From Arthrobacter sp. H-02-3 (lineage in GTDB: Bacteria > Actinomycetota > Actinomycetes > Actinomycetales > Micrococcaceae): a stretch of 64,000 nt of DNA. Below the pieces are notes generated by a model. It searched no databases. It saw only the letters and a program-made list of their open reading frames with translations, and was not told where the DNA came from. The DNA lies in the NCBI RefSeq assembly GCF_003097355.1, contig NZ_PYUI01000008.1, positions 120,084-184,083 of the forward strand, read 5' to 3'. This document shows, one piece after another, positions 33,360 through 40,648 of this stretch. Position 1 is the first letter of the stretch. Each line of letters opens with the position of its first letter. The position numbers and the translations under genes were made by a program.

Positions 33360-34240
33360 CAGGCTGCCACCTCTTCCGCGGCCACGAGTTCCAGGAAGTG
33401 GGAGCGCATGCGGTCCGCGTCGGGCTCACGCCCGGTGAAAATCCGGAACGCGTCCGCGGCCTGCCCCACGGCCATCCGGCCGCCGTCAAGGACCTCGCAG
33501 CCCTTGGCCCGGGCCGCGCGTACGAGCTCGGTTTCGATCGGCCGGTACACGATGTCGGCCACCCAGTGCCGGGACTCCACGAGGGACATGTCCAGCGGAA
33601 CGCCCGGATGGGCGGCCATGCCCACCGGGGTGCAGTGCACCAGGCCGTCGGCCCGGGGCATGAGCTGCGGCAGCTCCGCCGTCGTGCGGGCCGTGACCGT
33701 CCGGTCCGGGAAGAATCCGGCGAGTTCGGCAGCCCGGTCGGCGCAGCGCGCCGCATCCGTGTCCACGAGGTCCAGTTCCCGGACACCCGCCGTGAGCAGG
33801 GCGTAGGCGACGGCGGATCCGGCACCGCCGGCTCCCAGCTGGACCACGCGGTCCAGGGCGGCCCCGGGGAGGCCGGAGGCCAGGGCCGACGCGAAGCCGG
33901 AAAAGTCGGTGTTATGCCCGATGAAGCGGCCGTCCCGGATGACCACGGTATTGACGGCGCCGAGTCGCCGGGCGTCGGCGGAGACCTCGTCAAGGTAGTC
34001 GAGCACGAGCTGCTTGCAGGGGTGGGTGATGTTCAGTCCGTTGAACCCGAGGCTCCGAGCACCGGACAGCAGCTCCCCCACGGCCTGACCGGGCAGGCCA
34101 AGTTCGATCAGGTCGATGGGGCGGTAGAGGTACCGGAGGCCCTGGACGTCACCTTCGCGTTCATGCATGTAGGGCGTGAGGGACGGCATGACACCGTCTC
34201 CCACGAGTCCCACGAGGAAGGATTCTGCTCGATTGCTCAT
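33359..34240 (-). CDS. Quinate/shikimate dehydrogenase (AroE family, QsuD-like)
   Basis: A 293-residue AroE-fold protein: an N-terminal substrate domain with LVGDGVMPSLTPYMHE and the catalytic Lys region NITHPCKQ, and an NAD(P) domain with QLGAGGAGSAVAYALL. The SLTPYMHE variant of the usual SPxxHN motif and Asp/Thr after the second strand (LVDTDAAR) fit NAD-dependent catabolic quinate/shikimate dehydrogenases of actinobacteria rather than biosynthetic AroE. The operon with quiC supports catabolism. It is the first gene of the leftward operon. Confidence 0.88.
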   Translation of the reverse strand: MSNRAESFLVGLVGDGVMPSLTPYMHEREGDVQGLRYLYRPIDLIELGLPGQAVGELLSGARSLGFNGLNITHPCKQLVLDYLDEVSADARRLGAVNTVVIRDGRFIGHNTDFSGFASALASGLPGAALDRVVQLGAGGAGSAVAYALLTAGVRELDLVDTDAARCADRAAELAGFFPDRTVTARTTAELPQLMPRADGLVHCTPVGMAAHPGVPLDMSLVESRHWVADIVYRPIETELVRAARAKGCEVLDGGRMAVGQAADAFRIFTGREPDADRMRSHFLELVAAEEVAA

Positions 34241-34350
34241 CCGGTTAGCTCCTTTGACAACTGCACTCGGCGAGCCGTGGCGCTTGAGGCGCCCGCGGCG
34301 GGCCGGGTGATGGGGATTACACTACAGACTTTGTTCACATGTTGCACACT

Positions 34351-34367
34351 TGTTCGAATGACGAACA
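34351..34367. promoter_or_regulatory. Inverted repeat upstream of the quinate/pca operon (IclR-type operator candidate)
   Basis: TGTTCG (34351-34356) and CGAACA (34362-34367) flank AATGA. More TGTT-type half-sites lie beside it (TTGTTCACATGTTGCACA). It sits 111-127 bases before the dehydrogenase start in a 184-bp gap. That is a suitable place for control by either IclR protein of the locus; which one binds is inference. Confidence 0.5.
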
Positions 34368-34424
34368 TATTGTTACGACGGCGCCTGCCATCCCGAGGCA
34401 CCCCCGGGCGGCGGGCGGAGCACG

Positions 34425-35267
34425 TCACCGCTGGGGCAGCCGGGCCGAGAGCTCAGCTGCGGCCGACTGGAGCAGGGGCACGCAGGCCACCAGGTCCTCC
34501 ATGCTGAGCCGGAACACCGGCACGGCCGTGGCGAGGGAGGCAAACGCGTGACCTTGGGCGTTGAACACCGGAACCGCGACGGCGCGCATGCCGGCCTCGT
34601 TTTCCTCGTCCATCGTGGCGTAGCCACGGCGGCGGACGAGTTCGATCTCCGCCCGGAACGCGTCGCGATCTGTAATGGAATGCTCCGTCAGCGGATCGAG
34701 GGGCAGTTCATCGAGAAGCTGCGCGCGGGTGGCGTCATCGGCGAACGCCACCAGCGCCTTGCCCACCGAGGTGGTGTGCAGCGCCCCAAGATGACCGGGA
34801 TCGCTTGTGACGCGGAAGGTCCGCGGGCCGTCCACCTTGTTCACCGTCAGGTGGTGGATGCCGTCACGCACAGAAAGAATGGTGGCCTCGCCCGTTTCCT
34901 CGGTCACGCGGCGCAGGATGGGAAGCGCCGTGCCTGCGAAGCCGTGATGATTGGAAACCCGCTGGCCGAGCTGGAAGACGCGCAGGCCCAGGTGGTAACG
35001 GCGCCCGTCGGGCTCGTAGTCCACGAAGCCGTCCCGCGTCAGCGAGCCGAGCAGGCGGTACGTGGTGCTGAACGGCAGATCGGCCCGGCGGGAGATCTCC
35101 GCGGCGCTGGCGCCGCGCGGCTCGTCGCCCAGGAGGACCAGCAGGCCCAGCGCCTTCCCCACCATATCTGTCCGCGAGTCCTCCTTTGCGGCCTTGGCGG
35201 GCTTCCCCAGGGCTTCCTCCGGGGCGGCGAGGTCGGCGGACGCTTCTGTGGCTTGATTCACACTCAT
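34425..35267 (-). CDS. IclR-family regulator of the quinate/shikimate locus
   Basis: A 280-residue IclR protein. After a 35-residue acidic N-terminus comes the winged helix (MVGKALGLLVLL, AAEISRRADLPFSTTYRLLGSL, FVDYEPDGRRYHLGLRV) and the ligand domain (TTSVGKALVAFA, MDEENEAGMRAVAVPVF). It lies between the dehydrogenase operon and the divergent shikimate-type carrier, so it probably senses quinate, shikimate or protocatechuate. I chose the ATG at 35267, which has GGGAG nine bases upstream; an ATG at 35285 lacks a ribosome site. Confidence 0.87.
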   Translation of the reverse strand: MSVNQATEASADLAAPEEALGKPAKAAKEDSRTDMVGKALGLLVLLGDEPRGASAAEISRRADLPFSTTYRLLGSLTRDGFVDYEPDGRRYHLGLRVFQLGQRVSNHHGFAGTALPILRRVTEETGEATILSVRDGIHHLTVNKVDGPRTFRVTSDPGHLGALHTTSVGKALVAFADDATRAQLLDELPLDPLTEHSITDRDAFRAEIELVRRRGYATMDEENEAGMRAVAVPVFNAQGHAFASLATAVPVFRLSMEDLVACVPLLQSAAAELSARLPQR

Positions 35268-35319
35268 ACAGTAATGCTCCCACATCGTGAGAGCTATTTC
35301 TAGATGGTGATTATTTTTC

Positions 35320-35349
35320 TTGACAGGTGACTGCGCTCACAGTCATGAT
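35320..35349 (+). promoter_or_regulatory. Promoter with embedded inverted repeat for the MHS carrier
   Basis: A consensus -35 TTGACA (35320-35325) is followed after 17-18 bases by TCATGAT as a -10. TGACTG (35328-35333) and CAGTCA (35340-35345) form an inverted repeat that covers the spacer and -10, so a bound repressor would block RNA polymerase. Confidence 0.55.
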
Positions 35350-35363
35350 TGCTACATCGCACA

Positions 35364-35387
35364 AGTAGCTTCCACCATGTGGCTACT
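35364..35387. promoter_or_regulatory. Second inverted repeat downstream of the carrier promoter
   Basis: AGTAGC (35364-35369) pairs with GCTACT (35382-35387), with an inner CCAC/GTGG. It lies just downstream of the predicted start site, about 105 bases before the coding region, and could be an operator or a leader hairpin. Confidence 0.4.
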
Positions 35388-35492
35388 AGTCCGGGTCTTT
35401 CCACGGACCTCCGGCTGCACCAAACTTAAGCAAGCGGCAGTCGAGACATTCCTGATCCATCCGCGACAACGTCGTCACACAAAAGGAACACC

Positions 35493-36806
35493 ATGAGCCA
35501 GACTCTCCCGTCCGCGACGGGCACCACCACGGGAGGGACGCCGAAGAAGGCGGCCCTTGCCAGCTTCCTGGGCAGCGCCGTCGAGTACTACGACTTCTTC
35601 ATCTTCGGTTCGGCAGCGGCACTGATCTTCCCGCATGTTTTCTTCCCCGATGCCGACACCAACGCGGCGATCATGTCTTTCGCCACTTTCGGCTTCGCCT
35701 ACATTGCCCGCCCGATCGGCGCCGTCGTCCTGGGCCACTTCGGCGACAGGATCGGCCGCCGGAAGGTCCTCATGTTCACGCTCCTGCTGATGGGGGCCTC
35801 CACCTTCGTCATCGGGTGCCTTCCGGACTTCAAGACGGTGGGCTGGTGGGCCCCTGTCCTGCTGGTGCTGGCACGTCTCTGCCAGGGCTTCTCCGCGGCC
35901 GGTGAGCAGGCCGGTGCGTCTTCGATGACGCTGGAGCACGCCCCGGACAACCGTCGCTCGTTCTTCACCTCCTGGACGCTCACGGGCACCCAGGGCGGCC
36001 AGATCCTCGCGGCCCTCGTCTTCATCCCCGTCCTGGCGCTGCCCGATGACATCAAGTACAGCATCGGCTGGCGCATCCCGTTCTGGCTCAGCGCCGTGGT
36101 TGTGCTGGTCGCGTTCTTCATCCGCCGCACCCTGCACGAACCGCCGGCATTCGAGGAAGCCCGGAAGACCGCGCAGATCTCCAAGCTCCCGGTGGCCGAC
36201 CTCCTCAAGGGCCACTGGCGCGATGTCCTCCGCGTCATCGCCTGCGCCTTCATCGCCGCCGTGTCCACGGTCTTCGGGACCCTGGCCATCAGCTACGCCA
36301 AGAACGTTGCCGGCGTGGACGGCACCACCACCCTCTGGCTCGTCGTCGGCGCCAACTTCATGGCCCTGGGCACCCAGCCGCTCTTCGGCATGCTCGCCGA
36401 CAAGATAGGCCGGAAGCCGGTCTTCATCTACGGCGCACTGTCCAGCGCAGCCCTGACCCCGGTCTTCCTGCTGAGCCTCGAGTCCGGCAACGTCCCGCTC
36501 ATGTTCCTTACGGCAATCGCGTTCTTCTCCTTCGGCTACGCCGCCGCCAACGCGGTCTGGCCCTCCTTCTACGCCGAGATGTTCAGCACCAACGTCCGCT
36601 TCTCCGGCCTCGCAATCGGCACCCAGCTGGGCTTCCTCATGGCGGGTTTCGCCCCCGCGATCGTGGCGGCCATGGGCGGTATCCAGCCCGGCGGCTGGGT
36701 CCAGATCAGCATTTTCACCGCAGTCATTTGCCTGATCGCCACCATCGCGGCCCTGACGGCCAAGGAAACCTTCAAGGTGCCCACCAAGCAGCTCGGCGTC
36801 AAGTAG
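35493..36806 (+). CDS. MFS transporter, metabolite:H+ symporter (MHS) type, shikimate/quinate carrier-like
   Basis: A 437-residue 12-helix carrier: the MHS signature SAVEYYDFFIFGSAAALIF, the loop motif GHFGDRIGRRKVL, QGFSAAGEQAGASSM in helix 4, and IGWRIPFWLSA near helix 6, all as in ShiA and other MHS proteins. Divergent from the IclR gene and the quinate/pca operon, it most likely imports shikimate, quinate or dehydroshikimate (inference). AAAGGA precedes the ATG. Confidence 0.88.
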   Translation: MSQTLPSATGTTTGGTPKKAALASFLGSAVEYYDFFIFGSAAALIFPHVFFPDADTNAAIMSFATFGFAYIARPIGAVVLGHFGDRIGRRKVLMFTLLLMGASTFVIGCLPDFKTVGWWAPVLLVLARLCQGFSAAGEQAGASSMTLEHAPDNRRSFFTSWTLTGTQGGQILAALVFIPVLALPDDIKYSIGWRIPFWLSAVVVLVAFFIRRTLHEPPAFEEARKTAQISKLPVADLLKGHWRDVLRVIACAFIAAVSTVFGTLAISYAKNVAGVDGTTTLWLVVGANFMALGTQPLFGMLADKIGRKPVFIYGALSSAALTPVFLLSLESGNVPLMFLTAIAFFSFGYAAANAVWPSFYAEMFSTNVRFSGLAIGTQLGFLMAGFAPAIVAAMGGIQPGGWVQISIFTAVICLIATIAALTAKETFKVPTKQLGVK

Positions 36807-36860
36807 TCCGGCCGCGGCGCTCCTGACCGGGCACCCCGCTCAACCGGAAGTTCCGCACCT

Positions 36861-36900
36861 ACGACGGCGGCCCGTCCCTTCGGGGGCGGGCCGCCGTCGT
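36861..36900 (+). terminator. Strong hairpin after the MHS carrier gene
   Basis: An 18-bp stem with one wobble pair (arms 36861-36878 and 36883-36900) closed by a TTCG tetraloop, 55 bases after the stop. No T-run follows, as is common for actinobacterial terminators. Confidence 0.75.
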
Positions 36901-37093
36901 GGGTGCAGGCGGTCAAAGAACGTGCGCAGGCGGCCATCGGAGCAAGAATCGGACCCGAGCCGGGGCCGGAAATCGGGCTGCCGCCGAAAACTAACCGTCC
37001 CCTTACCGCACTGAAACGCGGACGCAACATTGGCGCAGGACACTGGAAGGGCCGGCAAGAGCAGGCACCAACTCCAGTCCAGGAGGCCCCGTC

Positions 37094-37330
37094 ATGTTGA
37101 AGGAAGCGAAAGCCCATGTAACCCGCATCCGTGCCCTCGACCAGCTGCACCGCGGCGACGAGATCGAGGCCCGTTTGCGCGTCGGCCCGAACTACGACGA
37201 TGTCGTGATCCGCCGCGGCCGCGTCCAGGAGACGGCGCCCGGAATCGGCGTCGTCTGGATCATGGACCGCCATTCCGGCATGCGGAAGGCCATCAACGCG
37301 GACGAATGCACCGTCTGGCGGGTCGCCTGA
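37094..37330 (+). CDS. Small conserved-looking hypothetical protein, 78 residues
   Basis: A 78-residue protein beginning MLKEAKAHVTRIRALDQLH with no membrane segment. Strand-like stretches (EIEARLRVG, DDVVIRRGRVQE, IGVVWIMDR) suggest a small beta-barrel. CCAGGAGG lies just upstream of the ATG and codon use is normal, so it is probably real. It converges on the MoaD-like gene, four bases away. Function unknown. Confidence 0.6.
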   Translation: MLKEAKAHVTRIRALDQLHRGDEIEARLRVGPNYDDVVIRRGRVQETAPGIGVVWIMDRHSGMRKAINADECTVWRVA

Positions 37331-37334
37331 GGCG

Positions 37335-37661
37335 TCAGCCTCCCGCCACGGACTGGATGATCAGGACTTCCTGGCCCGGTGCCACCGTCGTCACCAAGCC
37401 CTGCAGCAGCCGGATCTCATTCCCGTTGACGTATATATTCACGTAACGGCGAACGGTTCCGGTTTCATCCCGCAACCGCCGCGACAGCGCCGGATAATCC
37501 CCGGTCACCGTATCGAGCACCCACTCCACCGTCACCGCTTCCTCCGCGGGCGCAGTCAGGATGGACTGCCCGCCGGCCAGCGGTTGGAGGACGCTCGGCA
37601 GCACCACACTGATCGCGGAATCCGCCGGCACGGGCACGCCGTCAGTCACGACGCCGTTCAT
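37335..37661 (-). CDS. MoaD/ThiS-family ubiquitin-like protein
   Basis: A 108-residue beta-grasp protein ending in Gly-Gly (VLIIQSVAGG), the mark of MoaD/ThiS sulfur carriers. ISVVLPSVLQPLAGGQ begins the fold and RRYVNIYVNGNEIRLLQGL the third strand. In MoaD or ThiS the C-terminal Gly is thiocarboxylated by an E1-like enzyme; none is visible here, nor are molybdopterin or thiazole genes. It follows a beta-propeller gene by 30 bases, so the two are probably cotranscribed. I used the ATG at 37661; a GTG at 37679 is possible. Confidence 0.75.
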   Translation of the reverse strand: MNGVVTDGVPVPADSAISVVLPSVLQPLAGGQSILTAPAEEAVTVEWVLDTVTGDYPALSRRLRDETGTVRRYVNIYVNGNEIRLLQGLVTTVAPGQEVLIIQSVAGG

Positions 37662-37691
37662 GCGTTTCCAGCCCTTCACGGCTGCACTGGC

Positions 37692-38816
37692 TCACAGCTG
37701 CATCGGGAGCAGGGCAGCGGAAACCGCAGCAGCCCGCACGCACAGCACGTCCGGCAGGTGCGAGGCCACTTCGCTGAAGTGCTCCCCCTCGTCGGCACTG
37801 GCATAGACGCTGCCGCCCCGCGTTCCGAAGTAGACGCCGGCGGGCTCAGCCGCGTCGACGCACGCAGCATCGCGCAGCACGGCGTTGTACTCGGGGTCCG
37901 GCAGACCGGAGTCGAGCCGCTTCCAGCTGGCACCGGCGTCGTCCGTCCGGTGCACCGCCAGCTTGCCGTCCGGCGGAATCCGCTCGCCGTCGGCCTTCAG
38001 CGGGATCACCCAGGCCGTACCGGCGCGGCGCGGGTGCGTCAGCATCACAAAGCCGAAGTCCGCCGGGAGCCCTTCGGCGATCGATTCCCACGATTCGGCG
38101 TCGTCGTCGCTGCGGTACACGCCGTGGTGGTTCTGCGCATACAGGCGGCCGTCGACGGCGGCGTCCGCCGCGATCTTGTGGACGCACTGGCCGAATTCCG
38201 GGTTGGGGTCCGGCATGAAGTAGGCGGAAATCCCCCTGTTGCGGGGTTCCCAGGAAGCTCCGCCGTCGAGCGAGCGGTAGACCCCGCCTGTGCTCATGGC
38301 GACGTGGACTTTCTCGCCCGTGGGGTCAACGACGATCGAATGGGCCGCGGCGCCGCCATAGCCGGCACCCCATTCGCTGCGGTGCGGATGGTCCCAGAGG
38401 CCGCGGTTGAGCTCGAAGTGCTCGCCGCCATCGGTCGATTTCCAGACGGAGATCGGCTCGCACCCTGCCCAGACGACGCCGGGCCGGGACTCGGCATCGG
38501 GGTGGATTTGCCAGATTCGCTCCAAGGCGGCGTCCGTGCCGTCGGGGAACGTGATGGCGCCGTTTTCGGGCTCCTCCCATGTCCCGCCCAGGTCATCCGA
38601 GTGAAAGACGGTGGGGCCCCAGTGCTCGGAGCGGACCCCCACCAGGATCCGGGTCCGCCCGCCGCGGCTGTCGATGCCGATGCTGGGCACTTCACTCATC
38701 AGAAAATGCGGCCCGGACAGGGACCATTCCCTCCGGTCCGGGCTGGTCGCCAGCCACAGACCCTTCTTGGTGCCGATCGCCAGGACATAACTCTCTGCAG
38801 TAGCCATGCCCCCCAT
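37692..38816 (-). CDS. BNR/sialidase-like beta-propeller protein
   Basis: A protein of about 374 residues made of repeated BNR (Asp-box) units: VFHSDDLGGTWEE, VWKSTDGGEHFEL, VYRSLDGGASWEP, VYRSDDDAESWES, VHRTDDAGASWKR and VYASADEGEHFSE, about every 50-60 residues. This gives a six- or seven-bladed propeller. It has no signal peptide, so it is probably cytosolic and not a secreted sialidase; the sialidase Arg triad is not recognisable. It is paired with the MoaD-like gene. The start may be 38816 or 38807. Confidence 0.72.
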   Translation of the reverse strand: MGGMATAESYVLAIGTKKGLWLATSPDRREWSLSGPHFLMSEVPSIGIDSRGGRTRILVGVRSEHWGPTVFHSDDLGGTWEEPENGAITFPDGTDAALERIWQIHPDAESRPGVVWAGCEPISVWKSTDGGEHFELNRGLWDHPHRSEWGAGYGGAAAHSIVVDPTGEKVHVAMSTGGVYRSLDGGASWEPRNRGISAYFMPDPNPEFGQCVHKIAADAAVDGRLYAQNHHGVYRSDDDAESWESIAEGLPADFGFVMLTHPRRAGTAWVIPLKADGERIPPDGKLAVHRTDDAGASWKRLDSGLPDPEYNAVLRDAACVDAAEPAGVYFGTRGGSVYASADEGEHFSEVASHLPDVLCVRAAAVSAALLPMQL

Positions 38817-38904
38817 GCAACCACCCGCGCCGGAAGGCCGCAACGGTTTTCTTGCGATGCCGCCGTGGTCCCGGGACGGTGCGCCGGCGTGCCTGGCCCC
38901 GCCG

Positions 38905-39087
38905 TCAGTCGACGAACTCCGACTGCGTCTCGATAAAGTCCCAGTCCGCGTCCGTCAATGATCCGGCGCCGCCGGCGTCGAAGATCCCCCGCTTGACGGT
39001 CTCGGGCAGCTCGATGGTCCGGAGGTTTTCCCGGAGCCATTCCTTACTCGCCAAATCCAGATCCAGCCACCACATGTAGATCTCCAC
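38905..39087 (-). CDS. Small hypothetical protein, about 60 residues
   Basis: A short acidic protein beginning VEIYMWWLDLDLASKEWLR, with ELPETVKRGIFDAGG in the middle. I favour the GTG at 39087 because AGGAGGAGG is well spaced before it; a GTG at 39096 overlaps that site. No known domain. It is transcribed in the direction of the propeller gene, 88 bases upstream of it. Function unknown. Confidence 0.5.
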   Translation of the reverse strand: MEIYMWWLDLDLASKEWLRENLRTIELPETVKRGIFDAGGAGSLTDADWDFIETQSEFVD

Positions 39088-39236
39088 GGCAGCCACCTCC
39101 TCCTGTGTTCTTCAACCGTAGGCCCCGCCCCCGGGGTGTACAAGGGATGCGCCGGGACCGGCACCGCAACGGGTCCGGCGGCGGGACCGGGAAGTAAGTC
39201 CCTGTTCAGGGTGACACCGCCGGGCAAGAATGAAGT

Positions 39237-39731
39237 ATGTCCGCCGAGTCCGCCGAGTCCGCCGCCGGGCCCTCGCCCGTCGTGGTGGCCGTGCTTCCGG
39301 GACAGCATCCCGAGGTGCTGCAGACCGCGGGAGCGCTTGCCAAGCGCCTCGCCGCGCCTCTGGTCTGCGCGTATGTGGACGAGGCCAGCTACCTCGTGGA
39401 GTGGGATCCTGAGCGGTCCGCGCACCGACTGTCGCTGCATCCGGACACGGACAACGACGAGATCCGGGCGACAACTCAGGAGCTGCGCTCCACCATTGAG
39501 GCAAGCTGCGGCGGCCTGGGCATCGACTGGTCCCTGCGCACCCTGGCTGGCGACCCGGCCCGGGCGATCGGCAGGCTGGCCACCGAGACGAACGCGCTCA
39601 TGATCGTGGTGGGGACCCCGGAACCCGGACTCGGCCACCGCATTTCGGCGGCGCTCAATGGCTCCGTGGCGGCATGGCTGAGCCACCATCAGGAGCATCC
39701 AATCCTGATCGTTCCGGCGGCAGGAAAATAA
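39237..39731 (+). CDS. Universal stress protein (UspA family)
   Basis: A 164-residue single Usp domain. VVVAVLPGQHPEVLQTAGALA opens the fold; the ATP-binding pattern near the end is VGTPEPGLGHRISAALNGSVAAWL followed by HPILIVP, matching G-2x-G-9x-G(S/T). The first 14 residues are Ser/Glu/Ala repeats. It stands alone and is followed by a strong terminator. Confidence 0.83.
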   Translation: MSAESAESAAGPSPVVVAVLPGQHPEVLQTAGALAKRLAAPLVCAYVDEASYLVEWDPERSAHRLSLHPDTDNDEIRATTQELRSTIEASCGGLGIDWSLRTLAGDPARAIGRLATETNALMIVVGTPEPGLGHRISAALNGSVAAWLSHHQEHPILIVPAAGK

Positions 39732-39822
39732 AGCGAAAGTAGTTATTCGGGGTGCTGGCGCTATCCCACTACCGCCGAGTAAGCTCGATACGTAGGCCGG
39801 ATGAACCGCCTACCCAATAGCT

Positions 39823-39870
39823 GCTCCGGAGTGCGTATCCCCCAATAACGCACTCCGGAGCTCTTTAATT
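39823..39870 (+). terminator. Rho-independent terminator after the Usp gene
   Basis: GCTCCGGAGTGCG (39823-39835) pairs perfectly over 13 bases with 39849-39861, followed by TCTTTAATTT. The 13-base loop contains CCCCC. It lies 92 bases after the stop. Confidence 0.78.
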
Positions 39871-39911
39871 TCCGCCATGCGCCGAATTCACCGCCGGGCC
39901 GCCCCGGACGC

Positions 39912-39939
39912 TTGAAAACATACCCCTAGGGGGTATATG
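39912..39939 (+). promoter_or_regulatory. Copper-responsive promoter with CsoR operator in the spacer
   Basis: -35 TTGAAA (39912-39917) and -10 TATATG (39934-39939) are 16 bases apart. The palindrome ATACCCCTAGGGGGTAT (39920-39936) fills the spacer and matches the known G-tract type of CsoR operator. CsoR would block transcription until it binds Cu(I). Confidence 0.82.
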
Positions 39940-39947
39940 TTGAGGGC

Positions 39948-40289
39948 ATGAGCGAGTCCGAAGTTCCCGTCACGGCCCCCCTGGCGCCCCCCGAGGAGCG
40001 CGGCTACACCTCCAATAAGGAGGCCTACCTGCGCCGGCTCAAGCGGATCGAAGGCCAGGTGCGAGGCATCGCCCGCATGGTTGATGAGGACAAATACTGC
40101 ATCGACATCCTCACCCAGGTTGCTGCCGTCACCAAAGCCCTGCACGCGGTGAGCCTGGGGCTCGTGGAAGAGCACATCGGCCACTGCGTCGTCGGCGCTG
40201 CCTCGGAGCCGGATCCGGAACTGCGGGCCGAAGCCATCGATTTCAAAGTCAAAGAGGCCGCCGATGCCATCGGCCGCCTCCTGCGCTAA
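39948..40289 (+). CDS. csoR: CsoR-family copper-sensing repressor
   Basis: A 113-residue all-helical repressor. The Cys-His-Cys copper site is visible in DEDKYCIDIL and LVEEHIGHCVV; RLKRIEGQVRGIARM is the DNA-facing basic helix. Its own promoter carries the operator, so it is autoregulated and controls copZ-copA downstream. The predicted start of transcription is only one or two bases before the ATG, so the mRNA may be leaderless. The first 22 residues are an extension with Pro and Glu. Confidence 0.92.
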   Translation: MSESEVPVTAPLAPPEERGYTSNKEAYLRRLKRIEGQVRGIARMVDEDKYCIDILTQVAAVTKALHAVSLGLVEEHIGHCVVGAASEPDPELRAEAIDFKVKEAADAIGRLLR

Positions 40290-40356
40290 GAACTGCACCA
40301 CCCACCCCACCACCGGGCCGGGGAACCATTCCCTGCCCAGCGACAAGGAGCACGCC

Positions 40357-40587
40357 ATGGGCACCGTTTCCACTACCGTCAACGTTTCCGGAATGACCTG
40401 CGGCCACTGTGTGTCCTCCGTCAGCGAAGAACTTGAGGCGCTCTCAGGCGTCGAAAAGGTCGACGTCGACCTCAAGGCCGGCGGCATTTCCACCGTCACG
40501 ATCACCTCCAGCGAAGCATTGTCGTTTGCCGAGATCGGCGAGGCGGTCGCGGAAGCGGGCTACCTCGTGGTCGCCACCGAAGCCTGA
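40357..40587 (+). CDS. copZ: CopZ-like copper chaperone
   Basis: A 76-residue heavy-metal-associated domain. The Cu(I)-binding pair is in VSGMTCGHCVSSVSEEL (GMTCxxC, about residues 12-17). It delivers copper to CopA. AAGGAG lies six bases before the ATG; an in-frame ATG at 40264 overlaps csoR and was not used. It lies between csoR and copA in one operon. Confidence 0.9.
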   Translation: MGTVSTTVNVSGMTCGHCVSSVSEELEALSGVEKVDVDLKAGGISTVTITSSEALSFAEIGEAVAEAGYLVVATEA

Positions 40588-40648
40588 GCGCCCTTGCGGG
40601 CCGGCGGTCGGCACAGAACGGACCGAGCGATGAGAACAGAAGGGCGCC

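Noticed and set aside
37692..38816. Secreted exo-sialidase
   Set aside because: Only the Asp-box repeats are present; there is no signal peptide and the catalytic Arg triad, Tyr and Glu set could not be found.
39760..39870. 6C small RNA
   Set aside because: One hairpin has a C-rich loop, but only five Cs, and the required second C-rich stem-loop is missing; it reads as a terminator.
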